The notes: generated from the letters alone by a model not told the origin. Shown: positions 43,888 to 53,123, counted from the first letter of the stretch. The stretch: 64,000 nucleotides of DNA from UBA6522 sp965237785 (GCA_965237785.1 OZ250159.1:4324646-4388645), one strand, 5' to 3'. Program-made: numbers and translations.

Positions 43888-44032
43888 AATCCCGATGCTC
43901 TGCCAGCAGATCCTGTACTTCGCTCTCCACCGCTTGAGCGATCAGCTTCCTGGCGCCTTCTTTGAGCAATGCGGTCAACGGATCGGCACGATTAACTCGA
44001 CGTTCCAGTCCAATAACATTATTCTTTTCCAT
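43888..44032 (-). pseudogene. 5' fragment of an IS256-type transposase
   Basis: About 48 codons from ATG 44032. DPLTALLKEGARKLIAQAVE and SEVQDLLAEHRD match the N-terminus of IS256 (Mutator-type) transposases. The similarity stops where the IS630 remnant begins. Confidence 0.75.
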
Positions 44033-44297
44033 AGTGGCGTATCTCCTTTGGTTGCTTTGACGTGTTGCAACAACAAATCAACCAGATACGCCGTTTTTTT
44101 CAACCGCTCAAACACCAGATTCGGTTATAACTCGTTGGTCTACGGAGATTGCATGATGCGCGGGAGCGCTACAGAGGAGTGCCACGTCCCAGATGGGTTC
44201 GAACCCCTCCCGGTACACGCGACCGGATCCTAGTGGTGGTGGGAACCTGCGGGGGGTTTGATTCCCCCCAATCTCCACTTCAAATGGGAGAGAACGA
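44033..44297. other. intergenic with a tmRNA-end-like sequence
   Basis: 44250-44279 contains GGGGG-TTTGATT-CCCCC followed by CAATCTCCACTT, which resembles the T-arm and 3' end of tmRNA genes (CCATCTCCACCA). No tmRNA body precedes it, so at most it is an attachment-site remnant. Otherwise nothing supported. Confidence 0.3.
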
Positions 44298-44405
44298 ATG
44301 CAAATGATCGGCGTGGACGTCTGGACCTTGCTTATTGTAGTGGGGGCCGTGATCGCCATATGGTTATTAACCCGACTTCCGCAACTCGACCGGGATTTCA
44401 ACTGA
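44298..44405 (+). pseudogene. small membrane protein truncated by an insertion sequence
   Basis: 35 codons: an ATG with GGAGAG upstream, then one membrane span (VDVWTLLIVVGAVIAIWLL). The last 11 codons lie in the inverted repeat and end of the IS1634-type element, so the host part covers only about 24 residues. Confidence 0.45.
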
Positions 44406-46398
44406 TTTGATTGGATTTCGGTTGTTCCACAAGGCTTAAGTTGCTGATTTGATTGGGGCGCATGGCGGGCGAACGGTTGTAGTGCCGACCTTGCCCCTTG
44501 ATTTATGCGGTGTTTGGGGCACGCTATGTGTCCATGTTCGTGCGCGCCAAGAGACGCTTCAAGGACGGCAAGGAGCACCGTTATTGGAGCGTGGTGGAGA
44601 ACTGCCGCAACCTCGACGGGCGCGTGGTGCAGCGTCAGGTGCTGTATCTCGGGGAGATCAACGACAGCCAACGCTCGGCCTGGTGCCGATCGATCGAGGT
44701 GCTGCGGGGGGATTCGGGTTCGGCGCCGATGGCGCTGTTTCCGGCGGATCGGGAGGCGCCGGAGTTGGACTGCGAGGTGGTTCGGATCAACGTCAAGGAT
44801 CTGAGCCTGCACCGTCCGCGCCAGTGGGGTGCGTGTTGGTTGGCGCTGACATTGTGGGATCGGTTGGAGTTGGATCGGTTCTGGGGTCCGCGGCTGCGAC
44901 CGAGCCGTCAGGGCACCCGCTGGCTGGATGTATTGAAGACGCTGGTGTGCTACCAGTTGATCGACCCGTGCAGCGAGTGGCGGTTGCACCGGCACTGGTA
45001 CGAGCACAGCGCCATGCGGGATTTGCTCGGCAGTCCGATGGGCGTCGTCGCCGCCGACACGCTCTACCGCTGTCTGGACAAGTTGTTGACACACAAGCGG
45101 GCGTTTTTCACGTTTCTTCGGGAACGCTGGGAGACGCTGTTCGACGCGCGCTTCGACGTGTTGCTTTACGATCTGACCTCCACCTATTTCGAGAGCGATC
45201 CTTTGTTCACGGACAAGCGCCGGTTCGGTTACAGCCGCGACAAGCGCTCGGACTGCGTGCAGGTGGTGATTGCCCTGGTCGTGACGCCGCAGGGTTTTCC
45301 ACTGGCCTATGAGGTGATGGCGGGCAACACCAGCGACAAGACCACGTTGGCGGACTTTCTGGAAAAGATCGAGTCGCAGTACGGTCGCTCGGAGCGGGTT
45401 TGGATCATGGACCGGGGCATCCCCACGGAGGAGACGCTGGCGGGGATGCGCGCCGGGGAATCGCCGGTGCATTACTTGGTCGGCACGCCGAAGGGGCGTT
45501 TGACGCGGCTGGAGAAGGCGTTTGTGGGTCTGCCCTGGCGCGAGGTCCGCGAATCGGTCCAGGTGAAGCTGTTGGCCGAGGACGGCGAACTGTACATCCT
45601 GGCGGAGAGCCGGGCGCGCATCCTGAAGGAGCGCGGCATGCGCCGGCGCCGGCTGAAGAAACTGTGGAGGCGGTTGCACGCGTTGCGCGGGCAGTCGCTG
45701 AAGCGCGACGAGCTGCTGCTGAAGCTGGGCGCAGCGAAGAAGGAGGCCGGACGCGCCTGGCACCTGGTGGAGATCCGCCTGCCCAAGGCCCGGCAGGCGG
45801 TCACCCCGGAGACGTTCACCTTCTCGTTGCGGCGCGACCGGTTGCGCCAGGCACGGCGTCGCGAGGGCCGCTATCTGCTGCGCTCCAACCTGACCGGCGA
45901 GGACCCGGCAACGCTGTGGCGCTACTACATGCAGCTTGCCGAGATCGAGCAGGCGTTCAAGGAACTCAAGCATGACCTGGCCATCCGGCCGATTTTTCAC
46001 CGGCGCGAATCGCGCATCGAGGCGCACATCTTCGTCGCCTTCATCGCGTACTGCCTGCACGTCACCTTGAAGAACCAGGCCCGGCCTCGGGCGCCGGGAT
46101 TGACGCCTCGGGCGATCCTGGAGAAGTTCTCCACCATACAGATGGTCGATGTCCATCTGCCGACCGCCGACGGTCGCCACTTGGTGTTGCCTCGCCATAC
46201 ACAACCTGAACGGGATCACCAACTGTTGTTGGATCAACTCAAACTGCGTCTGCCGGAACAGCCGTTACCCAGAATATCGACCTGAATCGACCGCGCCGCC
46301 CCCTCCCGTTCGGCACCTTGTAGTGCCGACCTATGGCTTCCATCCACCATAAATCAATCAGTTATGTCCGTATTAGCGCCGAGTTGCGGAAGTCGGGT
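44370..46398 (+). mobile_element. IS1634-type insertion sequence
   Basis: About 2.03 kb, bounded by a perfect 19-bp inverted repeat: ACCCGACTTCCGCAACTCG at 44370-44388 and its complement at 46380-46398. It contains one transposase gene. No target duplication is visible; the right end abuts directly on the left end of the IS66-type element. Confidence 0.85.
44531..46285 (+). CDS. IS1634-family transposase
   Basis: 584 residues from ATG 44531. DDE domain of the IS4/IS1634 type: first Asp in LLYDLTSTYFESDPL, second in VWIMDRGIPTEETL, third acidic residue in LAEIEQAFKELKHDLAIRPI. Full length between intact inverted repeats, so the element may be active. Confidence 0.9.
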   Translation, partial: SMFVRAKRRFKDGKEHRYWSVVENCRNLDGRVVQRQVLYLGEINDSQRSAWCRSIEVLRGDSGSAPMALFPADREAPELDCEVVRINVKDLSLHRPRQWGACWLALTLWDRLELDRFWGPRLRPSRQGTRWLDVLKTLVCYQLIDPCSEWRLHRHWYEHSAMRDLLGSPMGVVAADTLYRCLDKLLTHKRAFFTFLRERWETLFDARFDVLLYDLTSTYFESDPLFTDKRRFGYSRDKRSDCVQVVIALVVTPQGFPLAYEVMAGNTSDKTTLADFLEKIESQYGRSERVWIMDRGIPTEETLAGMRAGESPVHYLVGTPKGRLTRLEKAFVGLPWREVRESVQVKLLAEDGELYILAESRARILKERGMRRRRLKKLWRRLHALRGQSLKRDELLLKLGAAKKEAGRAWHLVEIRLPKARQAVTPETFTFSLRRDRLRQARRREGRYLLRSNLTGEDPATLWRYYMQLAEIEQAFKELKHDLAIRPIFHRRESRIEAHIFVAFIAYCLHVTLKNQARPRAPGLTPRAILEKFSTIQMVDVHLPTADGRHLVLPRHTQPERDHQLLLDQLKLRLPEQPLPRIST

Positions 46399-46480
46399 GT
46401 AAGAGTTCGCTCAAGCCGGGATGGTAGCACCATCGCGGACGCACATCGGCTGGTTCAACTGTTCCGTCAGGCGCGGTTCT

Positions 46481-47362
46481 TTATCGATTGAGGATTCGCT
46501 TCCAGTCTCTTCGGAGGGGCCGGAGCCAGATGTCCTTTTTCGGCTTGTCGTATTGTTTGTGCCGGTCGTAGCGCCCGCGCCCCTGGGTGGTTCCGACGCG
46601 GATCCAGCCGGATGCGTGGTAGACCGCGCCGGTGTAGCGTGGCGTTTCGACGAACGTTTCGATCAATACGGGCGTGGTGCGGTAGCGCTCGGTCCAGTCC
46701 GCGGGCAAGCGCCGGCGGATCATGGCGAGTATGTGCGAGCCCAAGTTGGGGATGGCGATCCAGGGCAGGATAAGGAACCTCGGGTTGTCGAGCACCAGCG
46801 GGAGGTTTTTCTCGCGCAGTGGCGGCGTCCATCCGATGAAGCGGTCGCGCGGGGCCAGCTTCCATGCCGCGGTGGAGAAGCCGAGCAGGGCGATCGGCCG
46901 ACCGTCGCGGTCGTGGACGGTGTAGCGTATCTGGGCGCCGACCAGGGTCTTGTATCCGAGATAGTGGTAGCGGGCGATGAACGCGTTCCACTGCAGGCTC
47001 TGGGGCGTGCGCCCGAGTACGGGCCGCAGGTTGAGCGGGCGCACGTCATCAAGGGCGGTCGGCGGCGGTTCCAGCGGTGCGTCGGTGTCGGGTCCGAAGG
47101 CGATGGGGCCGGGCCGGTTCTGGCCCCGCGTGGGCGGCGGCAGGACGATGAGGCCGTCGCGGTGCATGTCCAGCATCGTCACCCTGGCCATCATGTCCTT
47201 GAGCCCGCCGTCAGGCTTGAGCCAGCCGATGCGCCGGCAAAACGCCTTCGACAGCCGATGGCGGTTCAAAAGCGGCGGGCCGGCGATCAGCGCGCGCAGC
47301 AGCGCCATCTCTTCGGTCGTGAAGTCGCGCCCGTAATAGTGGCACTCGACTTGACCGGTCAT
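46481..47362 (-). CDS. DUF4338 (DruA-like) protein of the IS66-type element
   Basis: 293 residues from ATG 47362, which overlaps the tnpC stop as ATGA. Typical DUF4338 blocks: RPVLGRTPQSLQWNAFIARY, HYLGYKTLVGAQIRY, ALLGFSTAAWKLAPRD, FLILPWIAIPNLGSHILA and FVETPRYTGAVYHASGW. Databases often label these DruA after the Druantia defence system. Here it lies inside an insertion sequence and is translationally tied to its transposase, so a role in transposition is more likely. Confidence 0.85.
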   Translation of the reverse strand: MTGQVECHYYGRDFTTEEMALLRALIAGPPLLNRHRLSKAFCRRIGWLKPDGGLKDMMARVTMLDMHRDGLIVLPPPTRGQNRPGPIAFGPDTDAPLEPPPTALDDVRPLNLRPVLGRTPQSLQWNAFIARYHYLGYKTLVGAQIRYTVHDRDGRPIALLGFSTAAWKLAPRDRFIGWTPPLREKNLPLVLDNPRFLILPWIAIPNLGSHILAMIRRRLPADWTERYRTTPVLIETFVETPRYTGAVYHASGWIRVGTTQGRGRYDRHKQYDKPKKDIWLRPLRRDWKRILNR

Positions 47363-47622
47363 TGCGGCGTCATGAGGGTGCGCTTGCGCGCCTCGTTCAT
47401 CGACCAGGGCAGCCATGCGGACAGATCCGGCGGCGCCCGCCCGCCGTTGGCCGCACACGCGTCCAGCCACGCCTGAAGCCAGTGCCGGACATCGATGCCG
47501 TTTAACGCGAGGGTGGCGACGACCGAATACATCTGCGCCGTGAAGCGCGCGCCGGTCTCGCTGTCGGACCCGAAGGACAGCCGTCTTCCGATCGCCGGTC
47601 CTCTGAGCACGCGTTCGGCCGC
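47359..47622 (-). pseudogene. IS66 tnpC, 3' part
   Basis: About 87 codons: AAERVLRGPAIGRRLSFGSD, GARFTAQMYSVVATLALNGI and DVRHWLQAWLDACAANGG match the C-terminus of IS66 TnpC. It continues the 5' part that stops at PMDNN (51077). The RIT element lies between the two. Confidence 0.9.
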
Positions 47623-47649
47623 ACTATGCCGATATCGGCATAGTGCGGC
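47618..47649. repeat. 32-bp perfect palindrome at the left RIT end
   Basis: Centred on GATATC (47631-47636), with arms GCCGCACTATGCCGAT. It spans the junction between the tnpC 3' part and the RIT inverted repeat; there is no counterpart at the right end. Confidence 0.85.
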
Positions 47650-47731
47650 ACATGCCGACATCCGTTTTATGCCGACAACGCGGCCCAAGTCATTGATCGA
47701 CCGGGTCATGTGGCAGGATTTATCGGCATAA

Positions 47732-48733
47732 TCACAAAGCCTCCAGGAATGTCATCAGCTGATCATCGGGCCGGTAGATGCCCTCGGGAACATCGACCGG
47801 TCGCGTCCGGTCCATCGCGTCTTTCTTTATCTGCATGTCGGCATGCAGGTAGATTTGCGTGGTTTCAACCGTTTCATGACCAAGCCACAGTGCGATGACG
47901 GTGCAGCCGACGCCGCTGCGGAGCAGTTCCATGGCGGCCGAGTGGCGCAGCGTATGCGGACTGACCCGCTTGCTCTTCAATGTCGGGCAGGTCCCGGATG
48001 CCATCCGGGCGTATTTGCGCACAATGCGCTCGATTCCGTCGCGACTGAAGCGTCCCCGGCGGGTACTCACGAACAGCGGCCGGTCCGGCGCTGCGGCCGT
48101 TTCGCCCAGCCAGCCGCGCAGCGCCTGCACACTGTCGGCGCGCAACGGCGTCGCCCGCTCCTTGCGGCCCTTTCCCCGGCAATGCACGTGTGCTTGGGAC
48201 TGGGGCTCAAGGACCACGTCGCCAACATTGAGACCGATCGGTTCCGACACCCTGAGACCGGTCTGCAGGGCAACCAGCAACAGGGTTCTGTCTCGCCGCC
48301 CGATCCATGTGGACAGGTCGGGTGCGGCGAGCAGTGCGGCGCACTCTCCCCGGTCGAGGTAGTCGATCATGCGTTTGTCATGGCGCTTCGCCGGTATGGC
48401 GAGCACCTGCTGGCAGTGATACAGCAGGGCGGGTTCGCGGACCGCGACGAACCGGAAGAACGCCCGGATCGTCGATCGGCGCGCGTTGCGCGTGCGGGGA
48501 CTGTTCTGCCGGCTGTCTTCGATGAAGCACAGGAACCGCGCCACGAGATCGGCATCGATGTCGGTGACAAGCAGGTCGGTGGGCTCGCGCCCGACTTGTT
48601 CACAGGTGTAGTTGAGCAGCAGCCGGAAGGTGTCACGGTAGCTCGCCACCGTGTGAGGACTGGCCCCTTGCTGTGCGATGAGGCGATCGGCGAAGAAGCG
48701 CTGCACATAAGCAGGCAATGCATACGTCGTCAT
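47732..48733 (-). CDS. ritC: RIT tyrosine recombinase, third gene
   Basis: 333 residues; start overlaps the second gene as ATGA, stop lies within the left inverted repeat. XerC/D-like: N-terminal SAM domain (SPHTVASYRDTFRLLLNY), Arg in QTGLRVSEPIGLNVGD, HTLRHSAAMELL, and LGHETVETTQIYLHAD (Tyr). All catalytic residues are present. Confidence 0.9.
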   Translation of the reverse strand: MTTYALPAYVQRFFADRLIAQQGASPHTVASYRDTFRLLLNYTCEQVGREPTDLLVTDIDADLVARFLCFIEDSRQNSPRTRNARRSTIRAFFRFVAVREPALLYHCQQVLAIPAKRHDKRMIDYLDRGECAALLAAPDLSTWIGRRDRTLLLVALQTGLRVSEPIGLNVGDVVLEPQSQAHVHCRGKGRKERATPLRADSVQALRGWLGETAAAPDRPLFVSTRRGRFSRDGIERIVRKYARMASGTCPTLKSKRVSPHTLRHSAAMELLRSGVGCTVIALWLGHETVETTQIYLHADMQIKKDAMDRTRPVDVPEGIYRPDDQLMTFLEAL

Positions 48734-49683
48734 GATGCCTCCTTTTGCGCGAATGACCGTTCCGCACGTTCGGTGGCCAGTTGCAGCAGTTCAGGCACCG
48801 CCTCCACGTACCAGTAGGTATTGCCCGGACGGCTGTGTCCGAGCCATGTGCTCAGCTTGTACATCTCCCGATCGGGGTTCAGCCCGGACCGGTACCAATC
48901 GATGAGGGTGCGGACCGCCATGGTGTGCCGCAGATCGTGCAGGCGCGGCCCCCGGCCGCGGTGGCCGGGCGGTTTGCGCTCCCGCAGGCCGATTCTCTGG
49001 CCGACCTTTGCAAAGTTGTATTCGGCTGTGCCGGTGCGGACGCGTTGAAGACGATCTCCGACGAAGAACGCCGGCGTCTCGACCGCGCCAAGGATCCGGT
49101 CACGCAATGACCGGTATTGCTCAAGGCGCCGACCGGTGCATGGGGTGAGAGCCAGCACACGGCTTCGGTCATTCTTCGCATGCCGGATATGCACCAGGGC
49201 GGCGTCCGTATCGACATCCCCATCGTCGAGCCCGAGCGCCTCGCCGATCCGAAGCCCCGTCACGGCAAGCAGGCCGAACAGCGTCGCATAGGTCGGGCCG
49301 CGCAGGCCGGGTTTTGACGGTAGCCGTGCGGCCTCGGTCACGATGGCGGCGATCTCGTTGTCGGTGTAGATGTAAGGCCGTGGCCGTCGCCGACCTGCTG
49401 GAATGAGGCCCCGGGGCGGCACTTCGGTCCGTGGATCGACGCTTTGCAGCCAACGGGCAAAGGTGCGCACATGGCTAAAGCGGTAGGACCAGCTTCGATT
49501 ACTCGCTGAGCCGAACTGCGCTTTCCAGCATAGGAACAGGTCCGTGGTGACCCGTTCGGCGCCCTGGTCTGCCGCGAAGGAAGCAAACTTGCGTAATGCC
49601 TGCACAGCACTGGCCGACAGGCCTGTTCCGAAGCGGTCCCGCTGGGCGAGATACTGCTCCACGCGCTCTGTCAGCGGGATCAT
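48730..49683 (-). CDS. ritB: RIT tyrosine recombinase, second gene
   Basis: 317 residues from ATG 49683, which overlaps the first gene's stop (ATGA). Arg in AVTGLRIGEALGLDDGDVD, HDLRHTMAVRTLIDWYRSG, LGHSRPGNTYWYVEA with Tyr. The insertion between HxxR and the later His (RSGLNPDREMYKLSTWLGH) is typical of the middle RIT recombinase. Confidence 0.9.
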   Translation of the reverse strand: MIPLTERVEQYLAQRDRFGTGLSASAVQALRKFASFAADQGAERVTTDLFLCWKAQFGSASNRSWSYRFSHVRTFARWLQSVDPRTEVPPRGLIPAGRRRPRPYIYTDNEIAAIVTEAARLPSKPGLRGPTYATLFGLLAVTGLRIGEALGLDDGDVDTDAALVHIRHAKNDRSRVLALTPCTGRRLEQYRSLRDRILGAVETPAFFVGDRLQRVRTGTAEYNFAKVGQRIGLRERKPPGHRGRGPRLHDLRHTMAVRTLIDWYRSGLNPDREMYKLSTWLGHSRPGNTYWYVEAVPELLQLATERAERSFAQKEAS

Positions 49684-50921
49684 CGCACCGCTCCCGGCAC
49701 CGGCCATGACCGCGCAAGCGGTCGCAGTGCATCGATATCGTAGTGGGCGTATACGGCGGTCGATTGGCGGGAGCGGTGACGCAGGACATCGCCAATCTCT
49801 TCCAGGGAGGCGCCCCGGCCCAGCAGGTCCATGGCCAGACTGTGCCGCAGCGCATGGGTCCGGGCCTGGCCCCGGGGCGGAGTCAGGCCGGCCCGTTCGT
49901 ACGCCTGGAGAAGGGCTCTGCGAACGACCGGAGATGATGTGAACGGTCGATACGGCGGCCGCACGGATACAAACAAGTGACGCGACGAGCCCTGCCTGCC
50001 ATTGCGGATCCAGGCGACCGCCGTCTCTCCCACATCGACGGGCAACGGCATGCGATCCAACTGGCCGGCTTTGCCGCGGACAACAAGCCTGCCGGCCCGC
50101 CAGTCGATGTCATCGAGCCGTACCGCGATCGCTTCCTGCCCACGAAGGCCGAGCCTGGCCATCATCAGCAGCATCGCACGATCGCGCCGTTCACGCGGGC
50201 TGTCGCCGCGAACCGCTTCGATCAGGTGACGCACCGTGTCGGGTTCGAGATGACGCGGCAGCCCATCGGGCCGGCTCCGTGCCGATCGTGGAACGGCGTC
50301 GGTCAGGTCGCGCGCGAGTCTGCCGTTCCAGAAGAGGAACCGCAGGACGTTGCGCAGATACGGCAGTCGCCAGTTGGACTTTCCCGAGAAGCCATCTACA
50401 AAAGCGAAGATGCTTTCCGGCGTAATGCCTCTCGGATCGTCCAGCGCCCGGGTGCTCGCACCGCAGAACGTCATGAAGCTCTTCAGAATGCTCCGGTGCG
50501 TGCGCAGCCGTCTTCCGAACATCCCACGATGCTGCCGCAGCCAGGCATCGAACTGCGCACTCAACTGTTCCAGCGAGCCCGATGCAGGTGGCGGCGCGGG
50601 AAGCATCGGTGCGATCGCGCCGGAATCGACCAGGTAGTCGGCAAACCGTCGTGTGACCGATATCAAATCCCGCTCCATCGAAGGCGATCCCGTTCGCGGA
50701 CATGCTGCCGAGAGATCCGCAAGTACGCCTGCATCGACATCGTCGGCCGCGAGTCCGCGGGCATCGAGCGCCGCACAGAGCCGGCCGGTCATGAGCCGGT
50801 AGGTGGCCAGGGTACGCTCGGCATAGCCTTGTCCGACAAGACAGTTCAGAAACGCGCTGCGATGCGGCGCCCACCAAGAGGAATCCATCGATGCCGATGG
50901 AGGCGATATACAACTGGACAT
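49680..50921 (-). CDS. ritA: RIT tyrosine recombinase, first gene
   Basis: 413 residues from ATG 50921. Two N-terminal helical domains, then the catalytic domain with Arg in ARLGLRGQEAIAVRLDDID, HALRHSLAMDLL and LRHRSRQSTAVYAHYD. The second His position is Arg-His (LRHRS), as in several members. First of the three co-translated recombinases. Confidence 0.9.
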   Translation of the reverse strand: MSSCISPPSASMDSSWWAPHRSAFLNCLVGQGYAERTLATYRLMTGRLCAALDARGLAADDVDAGVLADLSAACPRTGSPSMERDLISVTRRFADYLVDSGAIAPMLPAPPPASGSLEQLSAQFDAWLRQHRGMFGRRLRTHRSILKSFMTFCGASTRALDDPRGITPESIFAFVDGFSGKSNWRLPYLRNVLRFLFWNGRLARDLTDAVPRSARSRPDGLPRHLEPDTVRHLIEAVRGDSPRERRDRAMLLMMARLGLRGQEAIAVRLDDIDWRAGRLVVRGKAGQLDRMPLPVDVGETAVAWIRNGRQGSSRHLFVSVRPPYRPFTSSPVVRRALLQAYERAGLTPPRGQARTHALRHSLAMDLLGRGASLEEIGDVLRHRSRQSTAVYAHYDIDALRPLARSWPVPGAVR

Positions 50922-51076
50922 GGTTCATCCCTTTCGTGTGAAAACGAAAGAAATGTATGCCAGAACGCGTACAACTTAGAATCCCGTGATTATGCCGACA
51001 AATCCTGCCACATGACCCGGTCGATCAATGAGTTGGGCCGCGTTGTCGGCATAAAACGGATGTCGGCATGTGCAAA

Positions 51077-52675
51077 ATTATTGTCCATGGGCACTTGGGG
51101 GCGGTCGACGAACAGGCTCAATCCGTCGCGATGGTTCACCAGCGAGCGCAGCGCCTTGCCCTCGCGCGCTTGCGCCGGCAGGGTAGCCAGCTCCCGTTCG
51201 GCGCCCGCGAACAGGCCGTCGAGCGCCTCCTTGAGCGTGCCTTGCGCCGCGTCGAACGCCGGTGTCTGGCGCTTGCGACCGGGGTCGTAATCAGCCCGCC
51301 GCGCCTCGTTCAAACGGTAGATCGACGCGATCCGCTCGAGCCATCCCTGGCACCACGGCGTCAGCTGCTCCCGACCGGCCGCGCACTCGATAAAATCCCG
51401 ACGCATATGCGCCCAACAGTATGCCAAAACCAGCACACCCGCGAGATCGCGGGCCAGCTTCTTATAGGCGCCATAGCGGTCGCAGACCAGCACCGTACCG
51501 GGCGCGGCATCGCCGAACAGCTTGGCCGCCGCCGCGGCGCTACGCGAGGGGTCGATGTGGAAATAGACCGCGTCCTGGCTGACCGAGGTCCACAGCCAGG
51601 CGCGGCTCGAGCGGCCCTGTCCGCGAAGCGACTGGATGCGCCAGCCCGTCTCATCGCCATGGCGCACCGCCGCCTCATTCCGGTGTTCAAGAATCGCCTC
51701 GGCGAGCGGCTCGAACAGCGGCTCGAACCGGTGCACGCTGTCGCCCAGCGTGCCCGGCGAAATCGCCAGACCCCGGTCGCGCAGCCACGCGGCGACCCGG
51801 TTCATCGGGCGCAAGCAGGCATAGCGCTCGAATAAAAACCGCGCCCACACGCTGGTCCCGTAGGGTGTGTTGACGAACAGCCGCGGCGCCGGGGGCGCCG
51901 ACACTTCCCGGGGCGAAGTGGCGCAGCGACAGCTCCGGCGCCACCGCCGACGGCGGATCACACGCTTGTGGGCCGCAACATGCACCTCGATGAGGGTGGA
52001 AACTTCCCCGCCATTGGCCGCGTAAGCCTTCCCGCAGCTGGCGCAGACGCGCTCGTTCGCCGGCGGGTTGTGCACTTCCATGCGCTCGTCCAGCGCGGGC
52101 CGTTGGGTGCGGCCATGGCCGGCGGCGCCGGGCTGGTGGCCGCGCCGGCGCGCCGAGCGCGGCGTCTCCTGCTTCTCGCTCTTGCGCCCGAACAGCGACT
52201 TCGACAGCACCGCCCGGGTCGCGCGAACCTTGGCAAGCTGGGCCTCCAGCGACACCGTGCGGATCTCCAACGCCCGCACCGCCTTGCGCAGCCGCCCGAC
52301 TTCCTTGCGAAGCGACACCATCGTGCTGCGCTTGCTCGACTCCACACCGGCCGCGACAAGCAACTTCGTCAGACGCGCCACTTCGGCCTGCAAGGACAAG
52401 GCGTCCCTGGCCGTGCGGCGGACCTCCTTGGTCTCCTCCACCGCCGCCTTCAGCTTCTCCCGGCAGGCGTCGAGCTGCCACTTCAGCCAGCCCGATCGAG
52501 AACGCGCGTCCACATCCGACCAGCGAAGCTGTTCAGCGCGGGCCCGCTCCCGCTCGAATAGCAACCGCCAATCCAACTCCCCGCGCAACTGCGTCTCAGA
52601 GGGCGCGGACCACCGGCCATCGGGCCTCTCGACTAACGTGATATCCGCCCCAACTGCGTCGTCGAGAATCGTCAT
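51077..52675 (-). pseudogene. IS66 tnpC, 5' part, interrupted by RIT
   Basis: 533 codons from ATG 52675 to the break after PMDNN. N-terminal coiled coil (LRKEVGRLRKAVRALEIRT), SKSLFGRKSEKQE, zinc-finger-like CASCGKAYAANGGEVSTLIE, and the DDE core with HGDETGWRIQS, VLVCDRYGAYK and AYCWAHMRRDFIE. Normal TnpC would continue AAERVLRG, found at 47622. The frame runs on into the RIT repeat for about 25 false codons. Confidence 0.9.
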
Positions 52676-52758
52676 GCCGGTACGATACCGCAAGACGAGC
52701 TGCGTTACCAGTCCCTTGCCAGGCGCCTCTCATCAGCCCATATCGATCCCCTCGCCAT

Positions 52759-53025
52759 CTACTCATCCCGGCTTGAGCGAATGCTTACCCTTCGGCGAGC
52801 GTCGCCCGGGTTGGCCGCCCGCCACGCCCGCACCCGCACCGCATGCTCCGGGCCGCAGAAGTAGTCCCGGTTCTGCGGTTTGGACAGCCAGCGCGCGTGG
52901 CTCACCGCCTTGCTCGCCTTGCGGCAATCGGGCGCCGAGCAGTAACGCTGGTGCCGCCGATTGCGCGGGTCCGGGCGAAACAACCGCCCACAGTTCAGAC
53001 ACTTGCGTCGTCTTCGCTTCGTCAT
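52759..53025 (-). pseudogene. Cys-rich zinc-finger protein, 3' end cut by the IS66-type element
   Basis: ATG 53025. Residues 1-70: KCLNCGRLFRPDPRNRRHQR, YCSAPDCRKASKAVSHARW, CGPEHAVRVRAWRAANPG. This zinc-ribbon family is common beside transposases in other genomes and is normally longer. The last ten codons fall within the IS66 inverted repeat (52765-52788), so the true C-terminus is lost. Confidence 0.65.
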
Positions 53026-53096
53026 CGATCGGCTTCCTCCGACCGCCGATGATGCGGCCATCGGCACCGGACCGGGGCACCGAACGTCAACGGGCC

Positions 53097-53123
53097 GAAG
53101 AAAACGAAGAAAACGAAGAAACG
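53097..53123 (+). repeat. short tandem repeat GAAGAAAAC x3
   Basis: Three units, the last missing one A, between the zinc-finger and KAP remnants. Confidence 0.6.

Larger units (their letters stand above)
47648..51073 (-). mobile_element. recombinase-in-trio (RIT) element
   Basis: Three overlapping tyrosine recombinase genes between 88-bp inverted repeats (47648-47735 and 50986-51073) that differ at two positions. Each repeat contains smaller copies of TTATGCCGACA/TGTCGGCATAA. This is the published RIT organisation. It sits inside IS66 tnpC. Confidence 0.9.
46399..52788 (-). mobile_element. IS66-type element carrying a DUF4338 gene, split by a RIT element
   Basis: Ends are a 24-bp inverted repeat with two mismatches: GTAAGAGTTCGCTCAAGCC... 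at 46399-46422 and its partner at 52765-52788. On the minus strand it carries tnpC and then a DUF4338 gene coupled by ATGA. tnpC is interrupted by the RIT element at about 47648-51073. Without RIT the element would be near 3 kb. Confidence 0.85.

Noticed and set aside
44180..44225. tRNA suggested by GGGTTCGAACCCC
   Set aside because: The T-stem is mismatched and there is no matching acceptor strand, anticodon arm or D-arm upstream.
44108..46237. 709-codon minus-strand frame opposite the IS1634 transposase
   Set aside because: Arginine/glutamine-rich composition typical of the antisense of a high-GC gene; the plus strand encodes a clear transposase.
46481..47362. Druantia defence system based on the DruA-like gene
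   Set aside because: No DruB-E genes; the gene lies inside an IS66-type element and is coupled to its transposase.
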